A stretch of 64,000 nt of DNA from positions 1,178,001-1,242,000 of the forward strand of contig JAGYJM010000002.1 in the NCBI GenBank assembly GCA_018402085.1, read 5' to 3'. The stretch is from Flavobacteriales bacterium. GTDB lineage: Bacteria; Bacteroidota; Bacteroidia; Flavobacteriales_D; Sanyastnellaceae. Positions 34,068 through 43,323 of the stretch are shown here, one piece after another (within the stretch, counting starts at the first letter, position 1; every line of letters starts with the position of its first letter). Below the pieces are notes generated by a model, which was not told the DNA's origin, made no database searches, and saw only the letters and a list, made by a program, of their open reading frames with translations. The translations under genes were made by a program, and so were the position numbers.

Positions 34068-36287
34068 ATGCGCTCATTTCTCATTGCTCTACTGTCGATT
34101 TTATCCCTCGGCGCTGCAATTAGCCAGGCGCCGGTTACCGGGATTGTATTGGATCAGAATGACCACCTTCTGATCGGGGCCCAGGTATATTGGGTTGATG
34201 GTGCGGGTACCCTTACTGACAGCAACGGGCGTTTCATCATTGATGCACACCATGACGGAATGCACCAACTGGTTGCACGGTTCGTCGGTTACAAACCGGA
34301 TACCTTAACGGTTGGTCCGGATTTCGAGTGTACGTATTACCTGAAACCGCTCGGAGATCTGGAAGCCGTTGAAATCGTAGAGCAACGCGATGGTGTTTTT
34401 ATTTCGAACCTCAACACCATTAAAACGGAGACCATTACGCAGGTAGAGCTTCGCAAAGCAGCCTGTTGTGACCTTGCCGGATGCTTTGAGACCCAAACAA
34501 CTGTGCAGCCTCAAGTCACCAATGTGATTACGAACGCGAAGGAGCTTCGCATTTTAGGACTGTCTGGCGTGTATAATCAAATACTGGTAGACGGATTACC
34601 CATGATTCAGGGATTGACCTACACGTATGGTCTGAGCGGTATTCCAGGCACTCTTGTAGATAACATTCATGTGTCAAAAGGGGCGAACAGCGTGGTGCAG
34701 GGCTATGAAAGCATGGTAGGGCAGATCAACGTAGAAACGAAAGATCCACAAGAAACAGATCGCCTCTACTTAAATGGGTATATCAACAATTTCGGTGAAA
34801 GGCACCTGAATGCCAATGTGGTAGCAAAGAGGGGCAAATGGAGCAATCTGACAACCTTGCATACCGTGCAGCCCGCCGGGGTGGTTGATCGGGATGGTGA
34901 CCGATTCATGGACCTGCCCCGGCTGACTCGATATATGGTATTCAACCGCACGCATTATGGCAATGATGACCAGAAAGGCTTGTTCAGTCGGATGAACGTG
35001 AGGTTTATGAATGAACGCCGCATAGGAGGGCAGGTGAATTTTGACCCTGAGAAGCACCTTGAAGACACAGAAGTATACGGACAACAAGTACTGATTGAGC
35101 AGCCGGAGATTTCAACCCGCACCGGCTATAGATTCAATGATCGCACCCAATTGGTTTTTCTGGCTTCAGCCTTTGCCCATGCACAGGATGCATGGTTTGG
35201 GACTGTTCATTTTGACGCCATGCAGAAAAACGCATACGCTAATCTTCAGATTGAGCACAATTATGGAGAAACACACAGTTTTAAGGCAGGAGTCAGTTAC
35301 CGGCATTTGACCCTCTCAGAGACCATCGATTTTAGTGAACGTTTGGATCGAACGTATGACGGTCGATATGTGAGGGTGGAGAACATTCCGGGTATGTTTG
35401 CCGAAAATACGGCAGGATTCTTCAACAACCGCCTCACCTGGATTGCCGGTGTGCGCGTGGATCAACACAATGTTTTCGGCAGTATCACCACCCCGCGTTC
35501 ATTACTCAAATATGACCTTTCAGAGAACACCAGCGTACGCGCCAGCGCGGGCTTTGGCTGGCGCACGGTCAATCTTTTCAGTGAAAATAATCTCCTGATG
35601 ATTGGCGCCAGAGACGTTGCGATCACCGAAGAACTGCGGCCGGAAACCTCATGGAACTATGGCGCGAACTTCACTCATAATTTTTCAGGAGATAAGGCCT
35701 CAGGGTTTTTCACCCTTGACTACTACCGAACAGTCTTTGGTAACCAGATTTTTCCCGACTATGATGTATCGCCCGATCTTGCCATAGTGGGAAATTTCAC
35801 CGGCACAGCCATCAGTGAAGGCTTTCAGGCCGAAGTGAGCGTCCGCTTATTCAAGCGTCTCGAACTGAAATCAGGCTACAATTACCTTTATGTGTACAGG
35901 GAGATGAACGGGGAACGTGTACTGTTGCCTTTTAACGCCATGCATAAGGTGGTAAACACTTTTAGCTACAAGCCATCAAATGAGAAATGGCATGTCGATG
36001 CCAACATTCACAGCTATGGCCGGCAGCGATTACCCGGCACTGCTTCAAACCCTGAAGAACACAGACGCCCTGATTTTTCAGAACCGTACACCGTGGTCAG
36101 TGTTCAGTGGACATCCATTTTCAAGCGGTTTGAATGCTATGCCGGGGTTGAGAATGTGTTCGATTTCAGGCAACTTCGTCCGATCATATCCTGGGAAGAC
36201 CCTTTCAGCAGATACTTTGATACCTCATCGGTCTGGGGGCCTACCCGCGGAAGGGAGATTTATCTTGGTGTGCGGTTTACGATGTAG
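34068..36287 (+). CDS. TonB-dependent outer-membrane receptor
   Basis: A 739-residue receptor. The signal peptide is followed by a carboxypeptidase-regulatory-like domain (VTGIVLDQNDHLLIGAQVYW), a plug with ILVDGLPM and ANSVVQGYESMVGQINV, and a 22-strand barrel ending in an aromatic residue region (YLGVRFTM). The motif CCDLAGCF (about residues 132-139) followed by TNAKELRILGLSG marks a receptor subgroup that I associate with metal uptake or resistance loci; metal as substrate is an inference. No SusD gene is adjacent, so it is not a polysaccharide system. Confidence 0.9.
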   Translation: MRSFLIALLSILSLGAAISQAPVTGIVLDQNDHLLIGAQVYWVDGAGTLTDSNGRFIIDAHHDGMHQLVARFVGYKPDTLTVGPDFECTYYLKPLGDLEAVEIVEQRDGVFISNLNTIKTETITQVELRKAACCDLAGCFETQTTVQPQVTNVITNAKELRILGLSGVYNQILVDGLPMIQGLTYTYGLSGIPGTLVDNIHVSKGANSVVQGYESMVGQINVETKDPQETDRLYLNGYINNFGERHLNANVVAKRGKWSNLTTLHTVQPAGVVDRDGDRFMDLPRLTRYMVFNRTHYGNDDQKGLFSRMNVRFMNERRIGGQVNFDPEKHLEDTEVYGQQVLIEQPEISTRTGYRFNDRTQLVFLASAFAHAQDAWFGTVHFDAMQKNAYANLQIEHNYGETHSFKAGVSYRHLTLSETIDFSERLDRTYDGRYVRVENIPGMFAENTAGFFNNRLTWIAGVRVDQHNVFGSITTPRSLLKYDLSENTSVRASAGFGWRTVNLFSENNLLMIGARDVAITEELRPETSWNYGANFTHNFSGDKASGFFTLDYYRTVFGNQIFPDYDVSPDLAIVGNFTGTAISEGFQAEVSVRLFKRLELKSGYNYLYVYREMNGERVLLPFNAMHKVVNTFSYKPSNEKWHVDANIHSYGRQRLPGTASNPEEHRRPDFSEPYTVVSVQWTSIFKRFECYAGVENVFDFRQLRPIISWEDPFSRYFDTSSVWGPTRGREIYLGVRFTM

Positions 36288-36371
36288 CCGGCTCTACTGT
36301 CTTTGGTAGGAGAGGCCTTAGGTAAAAGAACCCTGGTTTAACATCGCTGACTGCACGACAATGGCTAGAAA

Positions 36372-37079
36372 TCAGAAGTTCGGTCGCAGGAGGTATTTGC
36401 TGTAGAAACGGTCAATCTCGTCAACGGCCTCTTCGGCAGTGTCAACCACCTTCCAGAGATCGAGGTCTTGCGGAGAAATGTTGGCTTCTTGATCGAGCAG
36501 TGTGCCTTTAATCCAGTCGATAAGCCCTCCCCAGAAATCAGTGCCCACCAGAATAATCGGAAATCGACCGATTTTATTGGTTTGAATCAAGGTCAGCGAC
36601 TCGAAGAGTTCGTCGAGTGTTCCGAATCCGCCGGGCATTACGATGAAACCTTGAGAATATTTTACAAACATGACCTTACGGACAAAGAAGTAGTCAAAGT
36701 TGATCGATTTGTCGTGATCAATCCAGGGATTTCCTTTTTGCTCGAAAGGGAGTTCGATATTGAGTCCGACTGATGTACCGCCTCCATCTGCAGCACCCCG
36801 GTTACCTGCTTCCATGATACCGGGTCCGCCACCGGTGATGACGCCATATCCTTTCTCGGTAAGCTTTCGGGCGATCAGTCGCGCGGTCTTGTAATAAGGA
36901 GTGCCCGGTTTAGTGCGTGCAGAACCAAAAATGGAAACACATGGGCCAATTTGCTGAAGCTTGTCATATCCTTCAACAAACTCTGCCATTATTTTGAAAA
37001 CGGCCCAGGAGTCGTTTGATTTCGTTTCGTTCCAGGAACGCTGGCTGAATTTCTCTTCTACTTTGCTGTCTTTCGTCAT
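36372..37079 (-). CDS. LOG family (TIGR00730) Rossmann-fold protein
   Basis: A 235-residue protein of the lysine-decarboxylase-like/LOG superfamily. GGPGIMEAGNRGA and MPGGFGTLDELFE are the conserved nucleotide-binding motifs (the PGGxGTxxE box). Plant and bacterial LOG proteins release free bases from nucleoside monophosphates; the bacterial substrate here is unproven. The start at 37079 gives a slightly extended charged N-terminus. It is monocistronic. Confidence 0.9.
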   Translation of the reverse strand: MTKDSKVEEKFSQRSWNETKSNDSWAVFKIMAEFVEGYDKLQQIGPCVSIFGSARTKPGTPYYKTARLIARKLTEKGYGVITGGGPGIMEAGNRGAADGGGTSVGLNIELPFEQKGNPWIDHDKSINFDYFFVRKVMFVKYSQGFIVMPGGFGTLDELFESLTLIQTNKIGRFPIILVGTDFWGGLIDWIKGTLLDQEANISPQDLDLWKVVDTAEEAVDEIDRFYSKYLLRPNF

Positions 37080-37228
37080 CGCGTCATTTATCGGATGCGA
37101 AAGTAGCGAAAATTGGCGGGATCAGACTCTTGGCGCTCGAATACAAGGCCTCTTACGAGCACCTTAAAATGTTGATTAATAGATTCTTTCATTTTTTTTT
37201 GTAGATTGACTGACCAACCCTAATCAAA

Positions 37229-39997
37229 ATGAAAAAGCTCTATATCTTTTTTACGGCACTGTGCTCAGCGAATATGCTCAACGCTCAATTAGAAGGTTTG
37301 GTTGTAGAGGCTTTGCCGGTATCCACCAGCACATGGGAAAATGACTTAACGCAGACCGACCCGGCTATTCCGCAAGGCGCTGTCACGTATCGTGTTTATG
37401 CTGAACTCGAAAGCCCGGAAGATAAGTTGCATAAAGTTTTCGGACATCCCGACTGTGCATCGCTGCTTGTGACTACCACATCAGAGTTTTACAATGACAA
37501 TTCTTTTGGAGGTAATTCAGCGGCAGCGATCAATCCACTCTTATTTTTTGCTTTTCCAGCTATAGAACCGGACTCTTATGTTTCCATTGGTGCATATAAC
37601 AATTCTGACCCTCAAGCGGCGAATATTATTTTGGGTGCAACAATGCCGCCTGATGGTTTTTCCAACTCAATGGAAGGCCCTGGGGCCAGTCTGGAAATTG
37701 AAGATGGTCATTGGCTTAGTCTTGGAGGTGTCAACGGGGAAGGCCCCTTCAATAAGGTTTTTATAGGCCAGTTTACCACTACAGGACAACTCTCATTAAG
37801 TTTGAATCTAACCGTTTATCTGGGAGGGAACCCAAATAACGCTGTACACTACCTGTGGAATGAAAACTGTGATGAGGATGTTGGCGATGGTGAAGAGGTT
37901 TACTTTCCCGGGCTTTCCGGGCTTGTTGGCTGCGCTGACGAAGAGAGTTGCAATTACAATCCGGATGCACAGATACCGTTGCTCGAATGTCAGGAAATTG
38001 AAGGGTGTACGGATGAAAATGCATGCAATTATTCTTCACTCGCCTGCATTGAAGGCGGCAGTTGTTATTACGGCTGCGGATGCAATGATCCTGAGGCATG
38101 TAATTATGACCCGGATGATTCAGGTACAGATGACTGCTTGTACAATGTTGGTTGCACAAATCCGCTGGCCGTAAACTTCGATCCCGCAGCAGAATGTGAG
38201 GCAACGTGCATCTTTGAAGGTTTGGTCTATCATGATGCGAACCAGAATGAAGAGCAAGATGCCGGGGAAGGTGGTCTTGCCGGGCAAGAAGTAGTCATCG
38301 AACCTCTTGGGCTTGTGTTACTTACAAACGCCGAAGGTGAATTTACTTTCTCGGTTGATCCACCGTATACTGCTTCATCAGTTGTTTTTCAGCCCAGCGA
38401 TTTGTTTCCAACGGTGACAACCTGGGAATCGCTGCCACTTCAGGGGAATGTCCCACTCGTTTTTGGTGTGACTTCTGATGAGCCTTTTAGCAGCCTATCT
38501 GTGTACATCTACCCCGAATGGGGCCCTTTCATTGTTTGTGATCAAGTCAATATGATCGACGTCTGCGTCTCGAATTGGGGAAATGAAACCGTGGATGGTT
38601 ATGCGACCTTAGAATTACCTGAAGGTTCAGCTCAATTCGCACCTGATCAAATCCCACCACTGGACTCTATTTCCGGAAATACTGCTTATTTCAGTTTTGG
38701 TGAACTCGAACCCAATGAAGTGTATTGCGGAGAGGTTGCAGTGCTGGGGTCAACTTTTGAGGATATGGGTATAATCGTGGATGTATCTTCTGATGCCTTC
38801 GGTTTTCAGAACGGTGAGCAAACTGCAGTTGGGATGGATAATTATGGTTCTTTCATCAACGTCTGCGCCTACGACCCCAATGACAAACAGGTGTTTCCGC
38901 TGGGGTATGAAGAGCCCCAATACATTGACCCTGACACTACCCTTGAATACCTGGTGCGATTCCAGAATACCGGAAATTTCTTTGCGTTCAATGTCCTGAT
39001 CCGGGATACCATTTCCGAACACCTTGACCTATCAACCTTTGAATTGCGTGCATATAGCCACAGTGTTCAGACAACCATTGACCACGAGACGCGAGAAGTG
39101 CAGTTCTTTTTTGAAGACATTATGCTGCCCGACAGCACCTGTTGCGAAGAAGATAGCCACGGCTTTGTATCTTTTGAAATCCAGCCGTTACCGGATCTGC
39201 CACATAACACCGAAATCAATAATACCGCCCACATTTTCTTTGATTCTAACCCGGCTATCGTGACGAACACCACTAAGAATACCATCTTCATTTGTGACGA
39301 AAGCCTGGCACAATTCGATGCTCCTGAACAGGTGTGCGCAGGAGAGGCTTTCACGACCGCCAGCAGTATGGCCTTCATCGATGATTATCAATGGCTCATT
39401 GATGGAGAACCGTTCAGCAACGATTCGATTGCCGAATTCAGCTTTGATGCCGGACAGTATGCGATTGAGCTACAGGTTGAGAACCCGCTGTGTGCTACGT
39501 CTGCAGGAGCGACTGTGAACGTTTCTGCGCTGCCGGAGGTAGATTTTGTGCAAGACCCCGATAATCAGACCGTTCTCGTAGCTATTGAAGGAACTTCATA
39601 CCAATGGTTCCTGAACGGTGAACCTCTCGATGGCGAGACCGGACAAACCCTGTCGATTGAAGAAGAAGGAAACTACAGCGTAGAGGTTACCGATGAGAAT
39701 GGTTGCACGGCCACCTCAGAAGAGGTCTTTATCATGATTACTTCTGTAGGTGGACTAAATCCTGAAGATGTAAGTATATATCCAACGCCACTTCGCGCTG
39801 GTCAACCGCTGTATGTGAGTGGCATTCACCCTGAGCAAATGGATTTGGTTCGCGTTCTCGATTCTTCAGGCAAAGAGGTGTGGAGCTCTGAAACAGGTGT
39901 TCAACTCATTCCTACTGCAGGATGGGCTTCAGGTAATTATGCTGTTGAAATACGTGCAGCTGATCAGCGGATTGTGAAACGGATCGCGGTACAATAA
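37229..39997 (+). CDS. Large multi-domain T9SS surface protein with Cys-rich repeats
   Basis: A 922-residue exported protein. A signal peptide (1-20) precedes a beta-rich N-terminal domain. Residues about 232-328 are a Cys-rich block of repeats around CNYNPDA/ACNYSS/ACNYDPDD. Residues about 329-391 resemble an SdrD B-type repeat (YHDANQNEEQDAGEGGLAG). A long DUF7619-type region follows with CAYDPNDKQVFP at about 546 and a FQNTGN segment. Two Ig/PKD-like domains (about 690-835) and a type A sorting domain (842-922, IYPTPLRAGQ) complete it. Probably a cell-surface adhesin or structural protein. Confidence 0.88.
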   Translation: MKKLYIFFTALCSANMLNAQLEGLVVEALPVSTSTWENDLTQTDPAIPQGAVTYRVYAELESPEDKLHKVFGHPDCASLLVTTTSEFYNDNSFGGNSAAAINPLLFFAFPAIEPDSYVSIGAYNNSDPQAANIILGATMPPDGFSNSMEGPGASLEIEDGHWLSLGGVNGEGPFNKVFIGQFTTTGQLSLSLNLTVYLGGNPNNAVHYLWNENCDEDVGDGEEVYFPGLSGLVGCADEESCNYNPDAQIPLLECQEIEGCTDENACNYSSLACIEGGSCYYGCGCNDPEACNYDPDDSGTDDCLYNVGCTNPLAVNFDPAAECEATCIFEGLVYHDANQNEEQDAGEGGLAGQEVVIEPLGLVLLTNAEGEFTFSVDPPYTASSVVFQPSDLFPTVTTWESLPLQGNVPLVFGVTSDEPFSSLSVYIYPEWGPFIVCDQVNMIDVCVSNWGNETVDGYATLELPEGSAQFAPDQIPPLDSISGNTAYFSFGELEPNEVYCGEVAVLGSTFEDMGIIVDVSSDAFGFQNGEQTAVGMDNYGSFINVCAYDPNDKQVFPLGYEEPQYIDPDTTLEYLVRFQNTGNFFAFNVLIRDTISEHLDLSTFELRAYSHSVQTTIDHETREVQFFFEDIMLPDSTCCEEDSHGFVSFEIQPLPDLPHNTEINNTAHIFFDSNPAIVTNTTKNTIFICDESLAQFDAPEQVCAGEAFTTASSMAFIDDYQWLIDGEPFSNDSIAEFSFDAGQYAIELQVENPLCATSAGATVNVSALPEVDFVQDPDNQTVLVAIEGTSYQWFLNGEPLDGETGQTLSIEEEGNYSVEVTDENGCTATSEEVFIMITSVGGLNPEDVSIYPTPLRAGQPLYVSGIHPEQMDLVRVLDSSGKEVWSSETGVQLIPTAGWASGNYAVEIRAADQRIVKRIAVQ

Positions 39998-40033
39998 GCA
40001 ATTATTGGTCAATAACCTTTTCTTGATGAATAG

Positions 40034-40061
40034 TCCCGCGCGAAAGCGCGGGATTATTTTT
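40034..40061 (+). terminator. Intrinsic terminator formed by a GGATG hairpin
   Basis: TCCCGCGC (40034-40041), loop GAAA, GCGCGGGA (40046-40053), then TTATTTTTT. It ends the 922-residue protein gene. Confidence 0.75.
40036..40055 (+). repeat. GGATG hairpin element, copy 12 (intergenic, acting as terminator)
   Basis: CCGCGC, loop GAAA, GCGCGG, then GATT. It has the same stem and loop as copies 4 and 8. A T-run follows, so this copy appears to have been taken over as a terminator. Confidence 0.8.
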
Positions 40062-40121
40062 TCTGAAGCTGAAAGCAGAGTTGTGTATAAATCGTTATAT
40101 ATTCCGGCTCACATCACTATT

Positions 40122-40787
40122 ATGACCAAAATAACCTTTGCAGCATTGCTGCTTTTCGCTTGTTTGTTCGCAAGCGCTCAAGGACTCGAAGACACCTTTG
40201 ATGACGGTGTGAGTACTGACAAAAACCTAATCGGAATCAACCTCGGAGGCTTGTACTCCGGAACACTAGACATTCGTTACACGCGGCTATTCGACCGGAA
40301 TAACATTGCAGAGTCAGAAGGCCTCGAGCTGGGAATCGGTTTTGGCGTTGGCGAATACAGTGATCCCTTCGCTTTTGGTGAATGGGAGGATGTTAACGGC
40401 GAAGCGTTTGATCCTTCAGAGAACCTCAGCGGTCATACGCGATTCGCTCTCGGGTGGTACACACTACCGGGCAGCTTTTTCGGAAGCTCGAACATCGGAT
40501 ATGGCGGCGGATTCAATTTTGCTTACACGCGCTTGAGTTATGACCCATTTGAAGGGTCTGATGAAGTATTAGGAGATTACAGTTATGAAATGCAAGGCTG
40601 GACACTCACCTCTTCGTTTCACCTGAACATTCACGGTTACCTCACCGATCACCTCCGCTTTACGGTAGCGGGTGGCCCGGCTTACCTGATGGCTCGGTGG
40701 ACGGTTGACTCTGACCTTGATCCTGACCTTGATCCTGACGGTCGATTCGCAATAACCGGTCAGGCTCAGCTTGCTTATTCATTCTAA
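40122..40787 (+). CDS. Outer-membrane beta-barrel protein, function unknown
   Basis: A 221-residue exported protein with signal peptide MTKITFAALLLFACLFASAQ. I start it at 40122, because the longer open frame runs through the terminator. The body shows alternating strands (LGIGFGVGEYSD, HLRFTVAGGPAYLMARW) and ends GQAQLAYSF with a terminal Phe, as outer-membrane barrels do. Near the end DSDLDPDLDPDGRF reflects a tandem 12-base duplication in the DNA. It is followed 12 bases later by another exported protein gene. Confidence 0.75.
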   Translation: MTKITFAALLLFACLFASAQGLEDTFDDGVSTDKNLIGINLGGLYSGTLDIRYTRLFDRNNIAESEGLELGIGFGVGEYSDPFAFGEWEDVNGEAFDPSENLSGHTRFALGWYTLPGSFFGSSNIGYGGGFNFAYTRLSYDPFEGSDEVLGDYSYEMQGWTLTSSFHLNIHGYLTDHLRFTVAGGPAYLMARWTVDSDLDPDLDPDGRFAITGQAQLAYSF

Positions 40788-40799
40788 AACTACTCAAAC

Positions 40800-42344
40800 A
40801 TGAAGCACCTGTTAATCGCATTTGCGCTGCTCTGCGCAACAGCCCTTTCTGCGCAAACATTCAAGCATTCTGAACCGCAGAAGGCTAAGTTCAAACGTGA
40901 CTATACCTTCGGAATGCTAGGGAAGTTCGGCAGTGACATCATTGGCTATTACCGCGTCAAGGGTGATATGCACATTCAGCGCATGAATGCTGAGGGCAAG
41001 TTGGTCAAGGAATCTGCATTTGAGATCAGCCAGTACGGCGATAAGCTTGACTACCTCGGGGCTGTTCAGAAAGACGACAACACATTCTTTCTGATTGGCA
41101 CTTTCCTGAATGCGAAAACATCAACTTTTTACTTCTACAAACGTGAAATTGATGCCAAGTCCCTCATGCCAACCGGCGAACTGGAATTGCTTGCGGAGAT
41201 CAAAACCAACGAAGACCGCCGTTCTTATCGCTCTGTGGGTATGATTGATGATGAAGCAGGGAAGACTTCCGGGTTGTACTACTTTAGCGGGCAGGACGAA
41301 GTAGACGGCTTGGGCGTGTACATTCCTTTAGACGAGAACATAGAAGCCGGAGAGCAGCAGGAGTTCTCTGTCGAAATCAAGCCCGGCGAATCTTACGGTA
41401 CCATCGATAATGTGCTTAGCGACAGCCAGGGCAATGTATACCTGCTTGCGTCATTTGTGCGCAAGAAAGTGGCCGATCGTCCGGTACTCGTAAAACTGAA
41501 CAGCGCAGGCGAGAAAGAGTACGAGTTCTCACTACCACTTGAGCGCGTCTTTATCGTTAGCCATTCGGGCAATTCATACTTCCTGGGGCTCAACGAAGCA
41601 GAAACGGATCTTTACGTTGCGGCCTTCACTTCTGAGGAGGGGCGGAAAGGTGCTACCGGAGCGCTTATCCAAAAAGTAGACGCCAAAGAGGGGAAATTGG
41701 CTAACAGTGAGAATCTCAACTTTAGCGAGGAGTTCATCAACGATTATATCGATTCAGTGACCCGTCGCGAGAAGAAGGCTGAACGTAAAAAAGACAAAGA
41801 CATCGAAGACAAACCAGGTATACCGCACCTACAGGGTATTAATTTGCTGACTTACGATGACGGCAGCATGGCCTTCGTAGGTGAACAGGACTGGGTAGTG
41901 ATAACCACAACAACTGATTCGAACGGACGCACTACTACGCGTGAACGCTACTACAACGGTTCGGTGGTGGTCATGCGTTTTGATCAGGACCTTAACCTGA
42001 TTCATAATTCGATGGTGCAACGTTACGCAGTGAGTTCCTCCCCACAGGATCTGATCAACCGGGCTTGTGTATTTGCAGCCGGAAATGATACGCATGTGTT
42101 GTATAATGCACGCGCCGGCGACCTTGAAGGCAAAAACTACTTCGTTTGGAACTGTAACAATGCACTGGGGTTCGCAACCATTAACGCTGCCGGTGAGAAA
42201 GAGGTGAAAGCCCTTATCGAAGGCAGTGGCGAGCAGACCTATGTGGTTACAGGTGCGTACGTCGAAATTGAGCCCGGTCGTTACGGCTATCCGGTAGTGG
42301 CGAAGAAGATGTTTGCGATGGGGCTGATCGATCTTGAGAAGTAG
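40800..42344 (+). CDS. Secreted protein of unknown function
   Basis: A 514-residue exported protein with a 19-residue signal peptide ending TALSAQ. The mature part has repeated beta-strand blades, such as KLDYLGAVQKDDNTFFLIG and VLSDSQGNVYLLAS, consistent with a propeller-like fold, though I do not recognise a family. A Lys/Arg/Asp-rich linker (RREKKAERKKDKDIEDKP) lies at about 321-339. It shares an operon with the preceding outer-membrane protein gene. Confidence 0.75.
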   Translation: MKHLLIAFALLCATALSAQTFKHSEPQKAKFKRDYTFGMLGKFGSDIIGYYRVKGDMHIQRMNAEGKLVKESAFEISQYGDKLDYLGAVQKDDNTFFLIGTFLNAKTSTFYFYKREIDAKSLMPTGELELLAEIKTNEDRRSYRSVGMIDDEAGKTSGLYYFSGQDEVDGLGVYIPLDENIEAGEQQEFSVEIKPGESYGTIDNVLSDSQGNVYLLASFVRKKVADRPVLVKLNSAGEKEYEFSLPLERVFIVSHSGNSYFLGLNEAETDLYVAAFTSEEGRKGATGALIQKVDAKEGKLANSENLNFSEEFINDYIDSVTRREKKAERKKDKDIEDKPGIPHLQGINLLTYDDGSMAFVGEQDWVVITTTTDSNGRTTTRERYYNGSVVVMRFDQDLNLIHNSMVQRYAVSSSPQDLINRACVFAAGNDTHVLYNARAGDLEGKNYFVWNCNNALGFATINAAGEKEVKALIEGSGEQTYVVTGAYVEIEPGRYGYPVVAKKMFAMGLIDLEK

Positions 42345-42387
42345 CTTGTTTCTGAGATTGGCTTTTCTCGGCAGATGGTGTGGTAGC

Positions 42388-42424
42388 TGTCTGCGGTCTG
42401 CAGTCAGCCGTCTGCCGTCTGCTG
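42388..42424. repeat. Heptamer array, fourth copy
   Basis: Tandem 7-base units TGTCTGC, GGTCTGC, AGTCAGC, CGTCTGC, CGTCTGC, matching those at 18515, 26195 and 28869. Confidence 0.8.
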
Positions 42425-42443
42425 ATTATGGTCAAGTAGTTTT

Positions 42444-42467
42444 AACAAACGGCTGCTGGTAGCAGCC
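42444..42467 (-). repeat. Intergenic GGCTGCT hairpin, second copy
   Basis: The reverse complement of the block at 26153-26180 (GGCTGCT-ACC-AGCAGCC plus GTTTGTT), with one base different. Confidence 0.8.
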
Positions 42468-42492
42468 TCCACTTATTAAGCAGTGATCGGTT

Positions 42493-42550
42493 GGGCAGCG
42501 CAACGATGCGCTGCTCACCTGACCCCTGACCCGAAGGTGTCCCTACGGCG
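42493..42550. repeat. Intergenic mosaic: GCAGCGC hairpin and CCTGACCCC repeat
   Basis: GGGCAGCGCAACGATGCGCTGC is a hairpin followed by CACCTGACCCCTGACCC and GGTGTCCC. Elements of it (GGTGGGCAGCGCATC; GCGTCAGGTGTC) occur at 26086-26113, and CCCCTGAC units at 18574-18640. Confidence 0.65.
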
Positions 42551-42618
42551 TCCCGAAGAAGTCATACCTGAAACCATCGTATACCGGGTGCGTATAAGAA
42601 TCAAAAGCTTACGCCCCT

Positions 42619-43323
42619 ATGAAAAGCTATATCCCTTTTCTTTTTGCAGTTCTGTTTTCAGGAATGGCTCTTGCGCAAGACTATTGCTATTTGGTTTCAT
42701 TTCACGGCGACACGTTGAAAGGGGAGACCCTTGCCTACAAAGATCCGATACTCAGGAGCCCTTACTTTCAGATTGACGAGCAGGAAGTTATCTGGGATGG
42801 AGTGAAGCTGATCCGCAACGAACACGGTGTTTTTGCGAATGTGTCTCACCTTCATCGCGGTGATGAGCGCTACGCCATGCGCATTAAAACCGGTGATATT
42901 TCGGTGTTCGAGCGGGTTGAAATGGACATTTACGGGCGCGAGACTTTACCATCCCGGCTCGATGCGAACGAAGAGCAGGCACTGCTGGCAACCGGTGAGC
43001 TGAATTACCTCATGGATGAAACCGGCAGGCTGTACAAGCCCACTTACCAGCATATGAAAGCAATGATGGGCGGTTCAGAAATGGCTTCTGCACATCTAAA
43101 GCGCTTCCGTACTTTCCAGTGGGTGAAGAGGGGACTCGCCTATGGTGGTGGAGGCTTACTCGCCGTTAGTTTTCTGTCAATGACGGGCGGTTTCGTAATG
43201 TCGCCTCAACTCATCATTGGCATCCTCATGAGCGGAGGAAGCTTCTTCCTCAACGAGCCGATGAACGATATGCGCTGGCTGGCGGTAGACAGCTACAATG
43301 CGGGTACTACTTCTTCGCCTTGA
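42619..43323 (+). CDS. Exported protein of unknown function with a C-terminal membrane region
   Basis: A 234-residue protein. The signal peptide ends GMALAQ (residue 19). A soluble beta-rich domain follows (FHGDTLKGETLAYKDPILRS). Hydrophobic segments at about 178-213 (GGGLLAVSFLSMTGGFVMSPQLIIGILMSGG in pattern) could be one or two membrane helices. No family is recognised. Its 3' end overlaps the convergent enoyl-CoA hydratase gene by 17 bases. Confidence 0.7.
   Translation: MKSYIPFLFAVLFSGMALAQDYCYLVSFHGDTLKGETLAYKDPILRSPYFQIDEQEVIWDGVKLIRNEHGVFANVSHLHRGDERYAMRIKTGDISVFERVEMDIYGRETLPSRLDANEEQALLATGELNYLMDETGRLYKPTYQHMKAMMGGSEMASAHLKRFRTFQWVKRGLAYGGGGLLAVSFLSMTGGFVMSPQLIIGILMSGGSFFLNEPMNDMRWLAVDSYNAGTTSSP

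Noticed and set aside
40005-40121. Longer start for the outer-membrane protein at 40122
   Set aside because: The frame would run through the terminator hairpin; the signal peptide begins at 40122.
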